Below the pieces are notes generated by a model. It saw only the letters and a program-made list of their open reading frames with translations, had not been told where the DNA came from and ran no database searches. Made by a program: the position numbers and the translations under genes. A stretch of DNA of 64,000 nucleotides from Cohnella luojiensis (lineage in GTDB: Bacteria > Bacillota > Bacilli > Paenibacillales > Paenibacillaceae): assembly GCF_004564235.1 (NCBI RefSeq), contig NZ_SOMN01000009.1, positions 1 to 64,000 on the forward strand, given 5' to 3'. Position 1 is the first letter of the stretch. Each line of letters opens with the position of its first letter. Of the stretch, positions 25,951-34,694 are shown in pieces.

Positions 25951-25966
25951 TAATATCTATAATATA
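25951..25966. promoter_or_regulatory. Putative Rrf2 operator upstream of flavoprotein-MFS operon
   Basis: ATAATATCTATAAT is an inverted repeat with one mismatch around TC. It shares the 13-mer ATATCTATAATAT with the promoter region of the adjacent rrf2 gene. Position 38 bp upstream of the flavoprotein start fits repression. Confidence 0.65.
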
Positions 25967-26022
25967 GCGAAAAAAAACCGCTTTTTATACGAACCAGCAT
26001 TCTTACTTTCAACATAAAGTGG

Positions 26023-26427
26023 CTATCTTAAACTCACGTTTGCTTTTTGGGCTATGTCCGCCAATTTCGTTTTCTTGAGATGCGACTCCATTTTCTCTTC
26101 CGCTTCCTTCATTACATCTTGAATCAAGCATTCGTCGCCGTGGACAAAATCACATTCAAATAAGGAGGCGGTGCCCTCAATGGCCTGAATAATATCCAAA
26201 AACGTAATATCGTCTTTTTTACGCGATAATCGATAGCCTCCATTGGCTCCTGAAACCGATTCGATCATCCCTGCTTTCACGAGCCTCGTTAAAATTTTGG
26301 AAAGATAGGTTGGTGATACGCCTTGGGATTCCGCCAACTGCTGGACGCCTACCGGAGTAACCGGAGAAGCGGCAATAAGTGTGAGCATGGTGTGAAGAGC
26401 ATAATTGGTCGCTTTTGTAAATCTCAT
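26023..26427 (-). CDS. Rrf2-family transcriptional regulator with two cysteines
   Basis: A 134-residue winged-helix regulator. The DNA-binding domain (KATNYALHTMLTLIAASPVT, QQLAESQGVSPTYLSKILTR and the wing SVSGANGGYRLSR) is standard for Rrf2. The sensor region has only two Cys, in FECDFVHGDECLI, fewer than the three ligands of Fe-S members IscR and NsrR, so a thiol switch is more likely. The divergent copies of its likely operator lie in its own promoter and upstream of the flavoprotein-MFS pair. It starts 110 bp upstream of that pair on the same strand. Confidence 0.92.
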   Translation of the reverse strand: MRFTKATNYALHTMLTLIAASPVTPVGVQQLAESQGVSPTYLSKILTRLVKAGMIESVSGANGGYRLSRKKDDITFLDIIQAIEGTASLFECDFVHGDECLIQDVMKEAEEKMESHLKKTKLADIAQKANVSLR

Positions 26428-26450
26428 GATAGCACCTCAATCAAGGACTT

Positions 26451-26466
26451 ATTATATCTATAATAT
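26451..26466. promoter_or_regulatory. Putative Rrf2 autoregulatory operator
   Basis: ATTATA-TC-TATAAT is a perfect inverted repeat 24 bp upstream of the rrf2 start codon. Thirteen bases (ATATCTATAATAT) are identical to the site in front of the flavoprotein gene. Confidence 0.7.
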
Positions 26467-26575
26467 CCTCGAAGTCACTTATCTGTCAAGTTGCTATTTC
26501 AAAGCACGCTAACTGCCTTATAAGCAATTTGCGAGTCTTTCACTCTGTTGTCGTATTTACAATCTTACAGCACCA

Positions 26576-27664
26576 TTATTTCGTGGCTCCAGTTCCCGAT
26601 ATATTTACTTCCGCGTCTATCGTCACTTTTAAATGCGGATACTGTTCTCGCCATTTCACTTCGTCCCAATGTCTCGTTCGGCTTCTCGCAAAGTCGCCGA
26701 AACCTAACGGATCGATACCTAGCTTCTGGAATCTTCGAATTAATTCCTCTCCCGTGTCAATAATTGACTTTCCCAATTCCAATTCTACTCTGCGTTTGTA
26801 AGGATCCGTTACTTTTAATTTGTGAGCTGTAATTTCCCTTATCATGCCTTTCATACGTACTCTGATTGTAAATTCAGGAATGCCGGAACGAGTTGCCATT
26901 CTATATCGGACTTGGGAATGTTGATTTAGTATGGATACATATTCATCGGTATTCAATCCTACTTCGAACGTGCCGGTTTTCGTTTTTTCGACCAGCAATC
27001 GGAAAATCTTCATTTCCTCATCGTTTAAAGACGCCACGAACTTGTCGTCATCAAACAAAGCGAGTCCGGTAATTTTGATTTTTTTCTCTTGTAATTTTAC
27101 AAGCGGCAAATAAGGGTCCCTCCCCTGTCCCAACCATGCGTATTCAAACATATGCAGATTATTCGGCGGTAAATGTCCACTCTTGATATTGTTGGTGATT
27201 AGTTGATGTAAATACCTTCCTTTCTCCATCTGTTTCGACCAGTCCGCTTCCAACATTTGTTGAGCCCGTCCGTCAACGACTGCCAAATACATAAGTTTGG
27301 ATACTCTCGGATCCCTCAAGGTCGAGTCTAAAGCCTTTGAGATTCCTCCTTTCGCAAGCTCGCTCCCAGCCAAAGTGACGGACAGCTTTCCGTAATGGAA
27401 GGGCGATTGATTCTCTTCCTGAAGGATTCCCCCCGCTTTTTGGGACGTGCGGCTTGCGGCGGTACTCACGATATTCATAATCTTGCTTTCACCATCACCC
27501 TTGTATAAAGGGGAGGATATCGTCACGCTTATCATCGATCCGGGTCCTTTATCTATACCTGCGACGATGGGTAACGTTATCTGATCGATAACCGATTTTT
27601 GCACGCACCCCGCCGAAGTGAGAAAGAACGGCACAATAAGAAGAGCACTAACCCCTTTCATCAT
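26576..27664 (-). CDS. Ger(x)C-family spore germination lipoprotein
   Basis: A 362-residue lipoprotein (lipobox LTSAGC) and C subunit of a GerA-type germinant receptor in the spore inner membrane. It contains a typical GerAC N-terminal domain (IVAGIDKGPGSMISVTI...SVTLAGSELAKGGISKALDS) and C-terminal domain (ELEDKFV-type region, GKSIIDTGEELIRRFQKLGIDPLGFG, then W-x2-V-KWREQYP). It overlaps gerB by 4 bp at its start. A truncated second copy lies at 22.84-23.36 kb. Confidence 0.95.
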   Translation of the reverse strand: MMKGVSALLIVPFFLTSAGCVQKSVIDQITLPIVAGIDKGPGSMISVTISSPLYKGDGESKIMNIVSTAASRTSQKAGGILQEENQSPFHYGKLSVTLAGSELAKGGISKALDSTLRDPRVSKLMYLAVVDGRAQQMLEADWSKQMEKGRYLHQLITNNIKSGHLPPNNLHMFEYAWLGQGRDPYLPLVKLQEKKIKITGLALFDDDKFVASLNDEEMKIFRLLVEKTKTGTFEVGLNTDEYVSILNQHSQVRYRMATRSGIPEFTIRVRMKGMIREITAHKLKVTDPYKRRVELELGKSIIDTGEELIRRFQKLGIDPLGFGDFARSRTRHWDEVKWREQYPHLKVTIDAEVNISGTGATK

Positions 27665-28746
27665 GCTGGTTTCACCTTCTTTGCTATCATCGAGAGTACA
27701 AACATTAGCGGAATATAACCGTAAACGAGCCCGTTACCCATCAAGTTACCCCATTGATGCACTTGGTTGATCGCCGAGTAATCCGGTAGCAAGATCGCGA
27801 AAATAGCCAGCAAGGCCGCAAAAAAGGGAACGGTCCTCGAGGGTCTGATCCGCGTAATGGTCTTTGCGATGCGGCTTGCGGACCATAAACATAAACAGAG
27901 GATGGGCACCGCCCGAAGCAGATTAAAAGTAACGACTATGAATTCGAACCGTTCAATATAAGGAAGCCGAAAGAATTGAAATAGAGCCAAGGTGGGCCAT
28001 TGTACTCTGACTAATTGATCTTTGCTGAAGAAAGTCAAACTAGCTGCGATTTCAATTAAATAAAATAAAGTCGTTGCCGCATTGGCCAAATGTACCCAGC
28101 GTTCGGACTTTTGCGGTTGTTTGAACCATGGATAATATATCATAAGGATTTCCAGGCCGAGAAAGCTGAAGGTCATTTTCTGCGTAGCTCTTATCATTTC
28201 CGAAGTTGAATGATCCATGGCCGGAAGCAAGTTGTTAAAATGCAAATAAGGCACAAGTTCCAGATGAAGAGGGAGAAGTACATAATGAATTAAACTAAAC
28301 AAGCAAACCCCGATCACCGTTCGGAGCCCTCCAAATACCGCATAACAGGCGAGCAGCAGCAAAATCAGGCTTAGTATCCATGTCTGAACATCGGGAAACA
28401 GCCAAACCTGAACAACATAAATGAACGTTCGTAATGTAGTGCCGCCGAAAAGAAGAAAGTATCCGAGAAAAAACAAATTCAGCACGTTTCCTGCCCACCT
28501 GCCGAAAAAGGCTTGATTGATGGAAATAATGTCGTTTTGTGCTTTGTTTAGTACTCGATACATCATCCAAATCACAAGATGGAACATAATACCGGTTAAG
28601 CATACGACAATCCATGAGTCCTGTCCGACGAGCTTTGCAACGTCGCTCTGGAAGGTCAAGTGGCCTATTCCTAATTGCATGCAATGTGCCGCAAAAAAAG
28701 CCATGAAGGGAGAAAGCAATGATTTTTCACCGATTTTGCCTGCCAT
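27661..28746 (-). CDS. GerB-family spore germination permease
   Basis: A 361-residue ten-helix protein of the APC superfamily and B subunit of a GerA-type receptor, thought to bind the germinant. Hydrophobic segments cover the chain, and YYPWFKQPQKSERW and NLMGNGLVYGYIPLMF match the family. It lies 12 bp after gerA and overlaps gerC by 4 bp. The 3' part has a decayed duplicate at 23.36-23.75 kb. Confidence 0.93.
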   Translation of the reverse strand: MAGKIGEKSLLSPFMAFFAAHCMQLGIGHLTFQSDVAKLVGQDSWIVVCLTGIMFHLVIWMMYRVLNKAQNDIISINQAFFGRWAGNVLNLFFLGYFLLFGGTTLRTFIYVVQVWLFPDVQTWILSLILLLLACYAVFGGLRTVIGVCLFSLIHYVLLPLHLELVPYLHFNNLLPAMDHSTSEMIRATQKMTFSFLGLEILMIYYPWFKQPQKSERWVHLANAATTLFYLIEIAASLTFFSKDQLVRVQWPTLALFQFFRLPYIERFEFIVVTFNLLRAVPILCLCLWSASRIAKTITRIRPSRTVPFFAALLAIFAILLPDYSAINQVHQWGNLMGNGLVYGYIPLMFVLSMIAKKVKPA

Positions 28747-28757
28747 TCTCGATCACC

Positions 28758-30206
28758 TTATTCCTCATCGATTTCTACGCTCTTTCGGGAAGAATGGCGG
28801 GTGCGTAAGAAACTGGGTCGTCTTGGAAAACTGGAGTAGGGAAGACGAATTAGAGAATCATTTAAATCAGACAGTCGTAAAGGGTAAACGGGCACCAAAT
28901 AAGGGGCTCCAATGCTTTTCAAACGGAGAAGATGCACAAGAAGGAATGCGAAAACAATAAAAATTCCGAGCAATCCTAACCATTCGGCGCCCAAGAGAAA
29001 GGGATATCGAAGGATACGGATCGTCGTGCTCATTCTGAAATTCGGCGTCGTGAAAGAAGCGAGTGCGGATAAAGCGACGATTACGAGCAGCACATTGCTG
29101 GTGAGAGCGGCTTCTATCGCCGCTGTACCAATTACGATACCTCCCACGGTGCCTATGGTTTGAGCGATTTTGGACGGCAGCCTTGCTCCCGCTTCACGCA
29201 AAAGATCAATTGTTAATTCCATGACCAGCGCCTCGATAATAGGTGGGAATGGAATGTCCGCCCTTGATGAAATCAGCGTGCTTAATAGCGAAGTCGAGAC
29301 TACCTCGTAATGATAAGATGTCGCGGCGACGTATAGAGAACTCGCGATAATGGAAAAAGAAACGGCAAAAAACCGTAATAATCGAAAGAAGGAAGCCATG
29401 TGCCAAGGTAAATAATAATCTTCATACGCTACAAGAAACAAAGCGAAATTTACCGGGCCGATCAAGGCGTGGGGCGAGCCATCCATAAAGACGGCAAATT
29501 GCCCCAACCCGAGCGCGGCAGCAACGCGATCCGGCCTTTCCGTATCCAACAACTGCGGAAAAATGGATTTTTTGCTGTCTTCGATCATTTCGGACAGCAT
29601 GGAGGAATCCAGAACAAAATCGAAATCGATACCTTCGATTCTCTGGATAACGGTGTTCACATACGCTTCATTCGTAATTCCTTCCATGTAACAAACGGCT
29701 ATTTTGGATTTGGATAAGTTACCGACAGTCATTTCTTTTGTTTTCATTTCCGGAACAGGCAATCTCTTGCGCAGCAAATTTAAGTTAGCTGTGATGGATT
29801 CCACGAATGCTTCTTTAGGACCGATGACGCTGAACTCGATTTCAGGCGCCTGGACGTTTCTGCCTTCTTTCTTCCCAACATCTACGATTAGAGTCTGATT
29901 TCCCTCAGCCCGAAATCGTATTGCTGCGTACCCTTTAAGTAATCCTTCCTCAACGGATTTCCATTCCGATGTCAATTTCTTCTCCGTAATCGGCAGCATA
30001 GCGAAAAGCACATCTAAAGATTGATCCGCGTTAACGTTGAGCAGAGGCATTATTTTTTCATGCAAGATAGTCGGGTCAACCAAAGGTTTAAAATAGCAAA
30101 TCGTAAACGGATGGCTAAAGTTGGATCTTTTTTCAAAAATTAAAAAATCAGATGAACCGGCCATCATTTTTAATTTTTCATTAAAATCATCGTTCTTATT
30201 GTTCAT
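28758..30206 (-). CDS. GerA-family spore germination protein
   Basis: A 482-residue A subunit of the germinant receptor. A long soluble N-terminal domain (about 1-240) carries RKRLPVPEMKTKEMTVGNLS, KSKIAVCYMEGITNEAYVN and IFPQLLDTERPDRVAAALGL, followed by about five helices (ADIPFPPIIEALVMELTIDL and LREAGARLPSKIAQTIGTVG). All match GerAA proteins. It is first in the gerA-gerB-gerC operon, with GGAG before the ATG. Confirms that the host makes endospores. Confidence 0.96.
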   Translation of the reverse strand: MNNKNDDFNEKLKMMAGSSDFLIFEKRSNFSHPFTICYFKPLVDPTILHEKIMPLLNVNADQSLDVLFAMLPITEKKLTSEWKSVEEGLLKGYAAIRFRAEGNQTLIVDVGKKEGRNVQAPEIEFSVIGPKEAFVESITANLNLLRKRLPVPEMKTKEMTVGNLSKSKIAVCYMEGITNEAYVNTVIQRIEGIDFDFVLDSSMLSEMIEDSKKSIFPQLLDTERPDRVAAALGLGQFAVFMDGSPHALIGPVNFALFLVAYEDYYLPWHMASFFRLLRFFAVSFSIIASSLYVAATSYHYEVVSTSLLSTLISSRADIPFPPIIEALVMELTIDLLREAGARLPSKIAQTIGTVGGIVIGTAAIEAALTSNVLLVIVALSALASFTTPNFRMSTTIRILRYPFLLGAEWLGLLGIFIVFAFLLVHLLRLKSIGAPYLVPVYPLRLSDLNDSLIRLPYSSFPRRPSFLRTRHSSRKSVEIDEE

Positions 30207-30420
30207 ATGTATTTGCTCCAGCTATTTTTTTGCAAGAATCACCAATCATGCCTGAATATATAATGCACGATAGCAAAGTGAAATATCCCTTCCAACATGA
30301 AAAAAAGGCGATCCTAAGCATTATGCTCGGGTCTGCCTCTTCTTTATCCGATATAACGGATGCAATTGCTTCCGCTGCAGCAAGCTACATCTCTTCGTTA
30401 TCGTTGCCGCCCTACAATTG

Positions 30421-31215
30421 TTAAAAAATAGTCGGTACCATCCCCCCATCCATACGGATTGGAGAACCTTTAAATGCGGATGCATAAGGACTACATACAA
30501 ATGTAGTTAGTCTGCCTATTTCAATAGGCTTGATAAAACGCTGTATTTCAGATTGTGGTAGGTTTGTAGTCATAAATTCTTTCTCTTTTTCTGAAAAAGT
30601 CATATCTTCATTAGGGTACATACCCTCAATTATTTGATGCACATTTTCAGAGAGTGTTGGTCCTGGCATGATCGTATTGACTGTAACTTCTGTTCCTATT
30701 GTTAATTTAGATAAGCTTTTTGACAATGATAATAGCATTGATTTTGTCATACTATACTGAGGCATGAGTCCTGAAGGCATAATTGCTTCTTCACTCGCAA
30801 TAAAGATAATGCGGCCATAATCATTTTTCAACATTTTAGGTAAATAAAATTTAGATAATCCATTTGCAGCAAGAACATTAGTATGGAAGTATTTTTCCCA
30901 TATTTCATCGTCAACGTCCTCATATTGCATAATTTCATAAATACCCATATTGTTAACTAAAATATCAATATTAGGGTATTTTTCAAATATAGCTTCTCTT
31001 TGCCCAATATCCACAATATCGGCTGTAGCATTTTGAGGAGAGGTAGCCGGGAAATCTGACTTAATTTCATTTACAGTTTGTTCTACCTCTTCATCATTTC
31101 GTCCATTAATTAGTACATTAACACCTTCTTTGGCAAGTTCAATGGCTATTGCTTTACCTATACCTTTCGTTGATCCTGTAACTAAAGCTGTTTTATTGTT
31201 TAATCCCATATCCAT
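30421..31215 (-). CDS. SDR-family oxidoreductase
   Basis: A 264-residue classical short-chain dehydrogenase. The cofactor motif is TGSTKGIG, the NNMG motif is present, and the catalytic Ser and Tyr/Lys lie in IASEE...YSMTK. LINGRNDEE suggests NADP preference. The DNA is visibly richer in A+T than the polysaccharide region and than the AraC gene next to it, so it may be a separate acquisition. The ATG follows AAGGAG. The substrate is unknown. The 214 bp between it and gerA hold no supported gene. Confidence 0.9.
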   Translation of the reverse strand: MDMGLNNKTALVTGSTKGIGKAIAIELAKEGVNVLINGRNDEEVEQTVNEIKSDFPATSPQNATADIVDIGQREAIFEKYPNIDILVNNMGIYEIMQYEDVDDEIWEKYFHTNVLAANGLSKFYLPKMLKNDYGRIIFIASEEAIMPSGLMPQYSMTKSMLLSLSKSLSKLTIGTEVTVNTIMPGPTLSENVHQIIEGMYPNEDMTFSEKEKEFMTTNLPQSEIQRFIKPIEIGRLTTFVCSPYASAFKGSPIRMDGGMVPTIF

Positions 31216-31324
31216 AATACATTTCTCCTTGTGCTCTGGATAGTGATTATATTACCTTGTATGGATTGCTCAATATCTAGCATAATACGCCAAAGTTCTT
31301 GTTTAACACGCCAAACGATTAAAC

Positions 31325-32371
31325 TCAATAAATCGGCATTCCTGGCCGGCCTTCTGATATCGAGTTTGTACCTAAATGTTTAGTACGCCAATTTGAAGGA
31401 GTATCACCTTCCCAAAGGCGGAAGGCGCGGTAGAACGAGTTCTGGTCTTCATATCCAATCAAAAAAGCCACTTCTTTAATATCGAGCGAGGGGTCTGCCA
31501 AGTACTCTCGTGCCTGCTCATGTCTAGCTTGTGTCAACAGATGCTTGAAGCTCGTGTTTTCGTCAGTAAGCCGGCGCTGCAAGGTACGATCGCTCATACC
31601 CAACTCCTTCGCGACAGCCTGAATGTCGGGGCGCCCTCCTGTGAGGCTACGTTTCATGATCCATTTGACCATCTCGGTAATTGAGCGGCTGCGCTGCTGT
31701 TCATCCAACGATCGGTCCAGAACGGGAGTCAGGATCTCCAGCAACTCTTCGTTGTACGAGACAAAGGGGCGGTCCAGATCTCTTCGATGTAGCGTCAACC
31801 GGTTACACTTTGCACCAATCCGGATACGGCAGCCGAAGTAAGCTTCAAGGGCCTGTACATCGCCCATTGAGTGCGAAAATTCGACGAACCGGGCCGTCAA
31901 AGGTTGACCTGTGCCCCGGCGCCCAAGCTCCAGAAGAAATGCCAACGTGATACCAATCAGCATCGGCGGACCGGGTTGCTCGGTATACAGCCATTCCAGT
32001 TCGATTGTACAGTGCTCGCCCTCCTCGTTGATACGTAAGCTTTCGGGGGGGCACAGTTGTTTGTACCGAGCCATTCGGTTTAGAGCTTCGCGGTAGTCAC
32101 GAGCGTGGTAAGTCGCTAAGACGGTCGGTGGGTACTTCGCTGTTTCAAAGACGGTCGCAAGCTTGATGATTCCTTTGGCAGTGTCACCAATGAGATCGGA
32201 ATAAGCCTGCCAGATCGCGAAATATTGGGCGGTGGTGACTACTGGTTCAGTAATAATGGTGAGCGGCAGTCGTGCTTTGCGGGCTACGTCGTGGGCGGCA
32301 ATCCCTAATTGACGTAATCCTGCCCAAAATCCCGGCGGGATTTTAATTCGGTCAGAGGTATAAGACTTCAT
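31325..32371 (-). CDS. AraC-family regulator with Arabinose_bd-type sensor domain
   Basis: A 348-residue regulator. Residues about 20-200 form the sensor domain seen in the OruR/ArgR group (Arabinose_bd), and the last 90 form the double helix-turn-helix (ELGMSDRTLQRRLTDENTSF and VAFLIGYEDQNSFYRAFRLW). It is divergently oriented from the pirin operon, 240 bp apart, so it may regulate either direction. GC content looks higher than in the flanking SDR gene. Confidence 0.9.
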   Translation of the reverse strand: MKSYTSDRIKIPPGFWAGLRQLGIAAHDVARKARLPLTIITEPVVTTAQYFAIWQAYSDLIGDTAKGIIKLATVFETAKYPPTVLATYHARDYREALNRMARYKQLCPPESLRINEEGEHCTIELEWLYTEQPGPPMLIGITLAFLLELGRRGTGQPLTARFVEFSHSMGDVQALEAYFGCRIRIGAKCNRLTLHRRDLDRPFVSYNEELLEILTPVLDRSLDEQQRSRSITEMVKWIMKRSLTGGRPDIQAVAKELGMSDRTLQRRLTDENTSFKHLLTQARHEQAREYLADPSLDIKEVAFLIGYEDQNSFYRAFRLWEGDTPSNWRTKHLGTNSISEGRPGMPIY

Positions 32372-32511
32372 ACATATGGGCCTCCTTAGCTACTAACTAA
32401 AACTCACAAAAACGAAGAATTTTGGCAAAGCAACCCCTCCAATATATGTCCATCAAAGTTAGTTTACTATAAAGAAAACTTTTTGGCGTTTATCAAAGGA
32501 AAACCTATTAT

Positions 32512-32556
32512 GTTGCCGACCACATTAATTTATGCTATATTTATGTGGTTGGCAAC
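32512..32556 (+). promoter_or_regulatory. Promoter/operator of the pirin-MFS operon
   Basis: TTGCCG (32513-32518) and TATATT (32536-32541) are spaced 17 bp and form a sigma-A-type promoter. The inverted repeat GTTGCCGACCACAT / ATGTGGTTGGCAAC (14-bp arms, one mismatch) encloses the promoter, so a dimeric repressor bound here would block it. The same module recurs before the OYE gene. Confidence 0.8.
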
Positions 32557-32611
32557 AAAATATGGTTGTTAGAACTGAATTCCAATTAGAATCATGAAGG
32601 AGCGGACAGTT

Positions 32612-33358
32612 ATGATTAAAATATTAAAATCTCATCAAAGTCCAACAATGGGAAGAGGCGGCCCCTTTCAAATTAGACGTATGAGACCAGGCAAGGTATA
32701 TGGGGTACCGGCTTTTGATCTTGCTTTCGGGCCGCTTAGCGTTATTGACCATGCCACTCTTAGGGCAAATAACTTGGTCCCTATGCATGAACACCTCAAC
32801 GATGAAATCCTGACCTATCTTATCAGCGGCAAGGTCACTCATGAAGATTCAATCGGTGTTACGGAGAACATTACACGTAGACGCTTAATGTTGATGAATG
32901 CTGGAAGCGGCTTTTCCCACGAAGAAAGGAATTCGGGCGAAGACCTTGAAGGTTTGCAAATATTTGTCAGGCCCAGAGAAAAGGATTTACCGCCGGGTGT
33001 TCAATTCTACGATCGTCCGGTTAATTATACCAATGGCACATGGCAGCTGGTGGCTGGACCGGAATCTTCCGATGCCCCTCTTAAATTTCGCAATCAAGTC
33101 ATGGTATTCGATATCCACGCGGATGCAGGAGCAGAACTTGAAGCGCCCGTTGCTAAGGGAATGAGCCCCTTTGTATATGTGATGAACGGAACGGTTCAAG
33201 TGGGTAATACTACCCTTCAAAAAGGGGATGCTTTTACGTTTACAGAACTTGAAATGCCCATAATGAGAACCTTAAATCAAGCGATAATCGTCGTTTTTTT
33301 GTCGGATTTAAATGCAGCAGCCTCGAAATCAGGTACGATCAGCGGGGGGGGGGGGTAA
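32612..33358 (+). CDS. Pirin-family protein
   Basis: A 248-residue double cupin. The metal site motif in the N-terminal cupin (MHEHLNDEILTYLISGKVTH, followed by DS) has the His/His/His/Glu layout of pirins with quercetinase-like activity. ATG 32612 is preferred over 32594 because AAGGAG lies nine bases before it. The gene ends in a run of twelve G residues encoding poly-Gly, which is a slippage-prone tract and may be a variable or misassembled end. MFS follows 2 bp after the stop. Expected role: quercetin or quinone-related oxidation or redox-linked regulation; uncertain. Confidence 0.9.
   Translation: MIKILKSHQSPTMGRGGPFQIRRMRPGKVYGVPAFDLAFGPLSVIDHATLRANNLVPMHEHLNDEILTYLISGKVTHEDSIGVTENITRRRLMLMNAGSGFSHEERNSGEDLEGLQIFVRPREKDLPPGVQFYDRPVNYTNGTWQLVAGPESSDAPLKFRNQVMVFDIHADAGAELEAPVAKGMSPFVYVMNGTVQVGNTTLQKGDAFTFTELEMPIMRTLNQAIIVVFLSDLNAAASKSGTISGGGG
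33344..33355 (+). repeat. Twelve-G homopolymer at the end of the pirin gene
   Basis: A run of twelve G just before the TAA stop. A one-base change would alter the stop position and extend the frame toward the MFS gene, whose ATG is at 33361. It could be a phase-variable tract or a base-calling error. Confidence 0.85.
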
Positions 33359-33360
33359 TT

Positions 33361-34507
33361 ATGGACCGTTTGTGGTCAAAGCCATTTTTTCTTATGACTA
33401 TAGGAATGTTTTTTCTGTTTACCAGTTTTTATTTGCTGGTTCCGACGCTGCCTCTTTTTATTAAACAGTTAGGAGGCAGCGAATCGCAGATTGGACTGGC
33501 CGTGGGAATGTTTACGCTGTCTGCCGTTATTTTTCGTCCGATTGTCGGAGGATTGCTGGATCGGTATGGCAGGCGTCCATTTATTGTATGGGGGCTGCTG
33601 TTCTTTGCTTTGTCGATGTATTTATATGGCTGGGGTAGGCGGCATCGTGGTTTTGATGGCATTGCGGGTGCTTCATGGAGCAAGCTGGGCTTTCTCCACA
33701 ACCGCTGTAGGAACGGCGATTACGGACATTATTCCGTCCTCGCGCCGTGGAGAAGGCATGGGTTGGTTTGGTATGGCGATGACCATGGCGATGGCGATAG
33801 GCCCATTACTGGGAATCTGGGTCCTGCGGAACAATTCTTTCAACGGTCTGTTCCTTTTCGGTACGATCCTTTCTGCCGCAGCAATGCTTTTGGCATTTAT
33901 GACAAAAACGCCGTTTCAACCGAAAGCTGCCGCAGGGGGAATCGATTTTATTGAAAAATCGGTTTTATCCGTCATGGCTGCGATCTTTTTTATGGCCGTC
34001 GCATATGGCGGAATTATTACATTTTTGCCGCTCTTTGCGGAATCGATCAAGGTTAATCCAGGCACTTTCTTTTTGGTGTACGCAGCAACGCTTACTGTAA
34101 TCCGGCCGATTACGGGGAAACTTTCGGATCGCTATGGCGAGGTATTTGTGGTTGTACCGGCTCTTGCGGTTACAATTGCAGCCTTGCTGGTATTAATCTT
34201 GTCAAATGGTTTATACGGCATGATTGCTTCATCGGTTTTATTTGGAATTGGAATCGGCTCAGCACAACCAGCTCTTCAATCAGCAACCTTAAGCCTTGCA
34301 CATCATAACCGGGCAGGGGCAGCAAATGCTTCTTTCATGACCGCATTTGACCTGGGAATCGGGCTTGGCGCGATCATGCTCGGATGGGTGTCTCAATACA
34401 CGGGGTATCAGGTCTTGTTCCTTGTCGCTGCCGCTTCAGTAGCGATCTCCTTGCTCATATTCACAGTCTTCGTGAGCCGTTTATTGAGATATCGGACGGC
34501 TAATTAG
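33361..34507 (+). pseudogene. MFS transporter with a +1 frameshift
   Basis: Two frames together encode a full-length 12-helix exporter of about 381 residues. The start frame runs MDRLWSKPFFLMTIGMFFLF to LSMYLYGW. After the GGGG run at 33632-33635 homology continues in another frame (VGGIVVLMALRVLHGASWAF and on to SRLLRYRTAN). Removing one G would restore the gene. Loop motif GGLLDRYGRRPFI supports an MFS drug exporter. It is either a true recent frameshift or a base-calling error; the rest is undamaged. Cotranscribed with pirin. Confidence 0.85.
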
Positions 34508-34592
34508 GGTATTGGCGTTAACGGTTCTCGTAATGACCGGAATTTAATTTCCCCCGAAGCGACAAGATTATTCGCTTCACATTCAATTAAAT

Positions 34593-34668
34593 GTTGCCAC
34601 CACATAACGTTACGATATATTTATGTTGCCAGCCACATAAAGTTATGATATATTTATGTTGCCGGCAA
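34593..34668 (+). promoter_or_regulatory. Tandem promoter/operator array before the OYE operon
   Basis: Three direct repeats start at 34593, 34625 and 34658, 32-33 bp apart (GTTGCCACCACATAA, GTTGCCAGCCACATAA, GTTGCCGGCAA). The first two each carry a -35 (TTGCCA) and -10 (TATATT at 34616 and 34649) with 16- and 17-bp spacers. The module matches the pirin promoter. MarR encoded in this operon is the likely regulator; AraC at 31.3 kb is an alternative. Confidence 0.8.
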
Positions 34669-34694
34669 TACATTATTTATGAGGAGTGTTAACA

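Noticed and set aside
30230..30424. 64-codon plus-strand frame between gerA and the SDR gene
   Set aside because: It overlaps the gerA upstream region, has no ribosome site or homology signal, and ends in the SDR 3' end.
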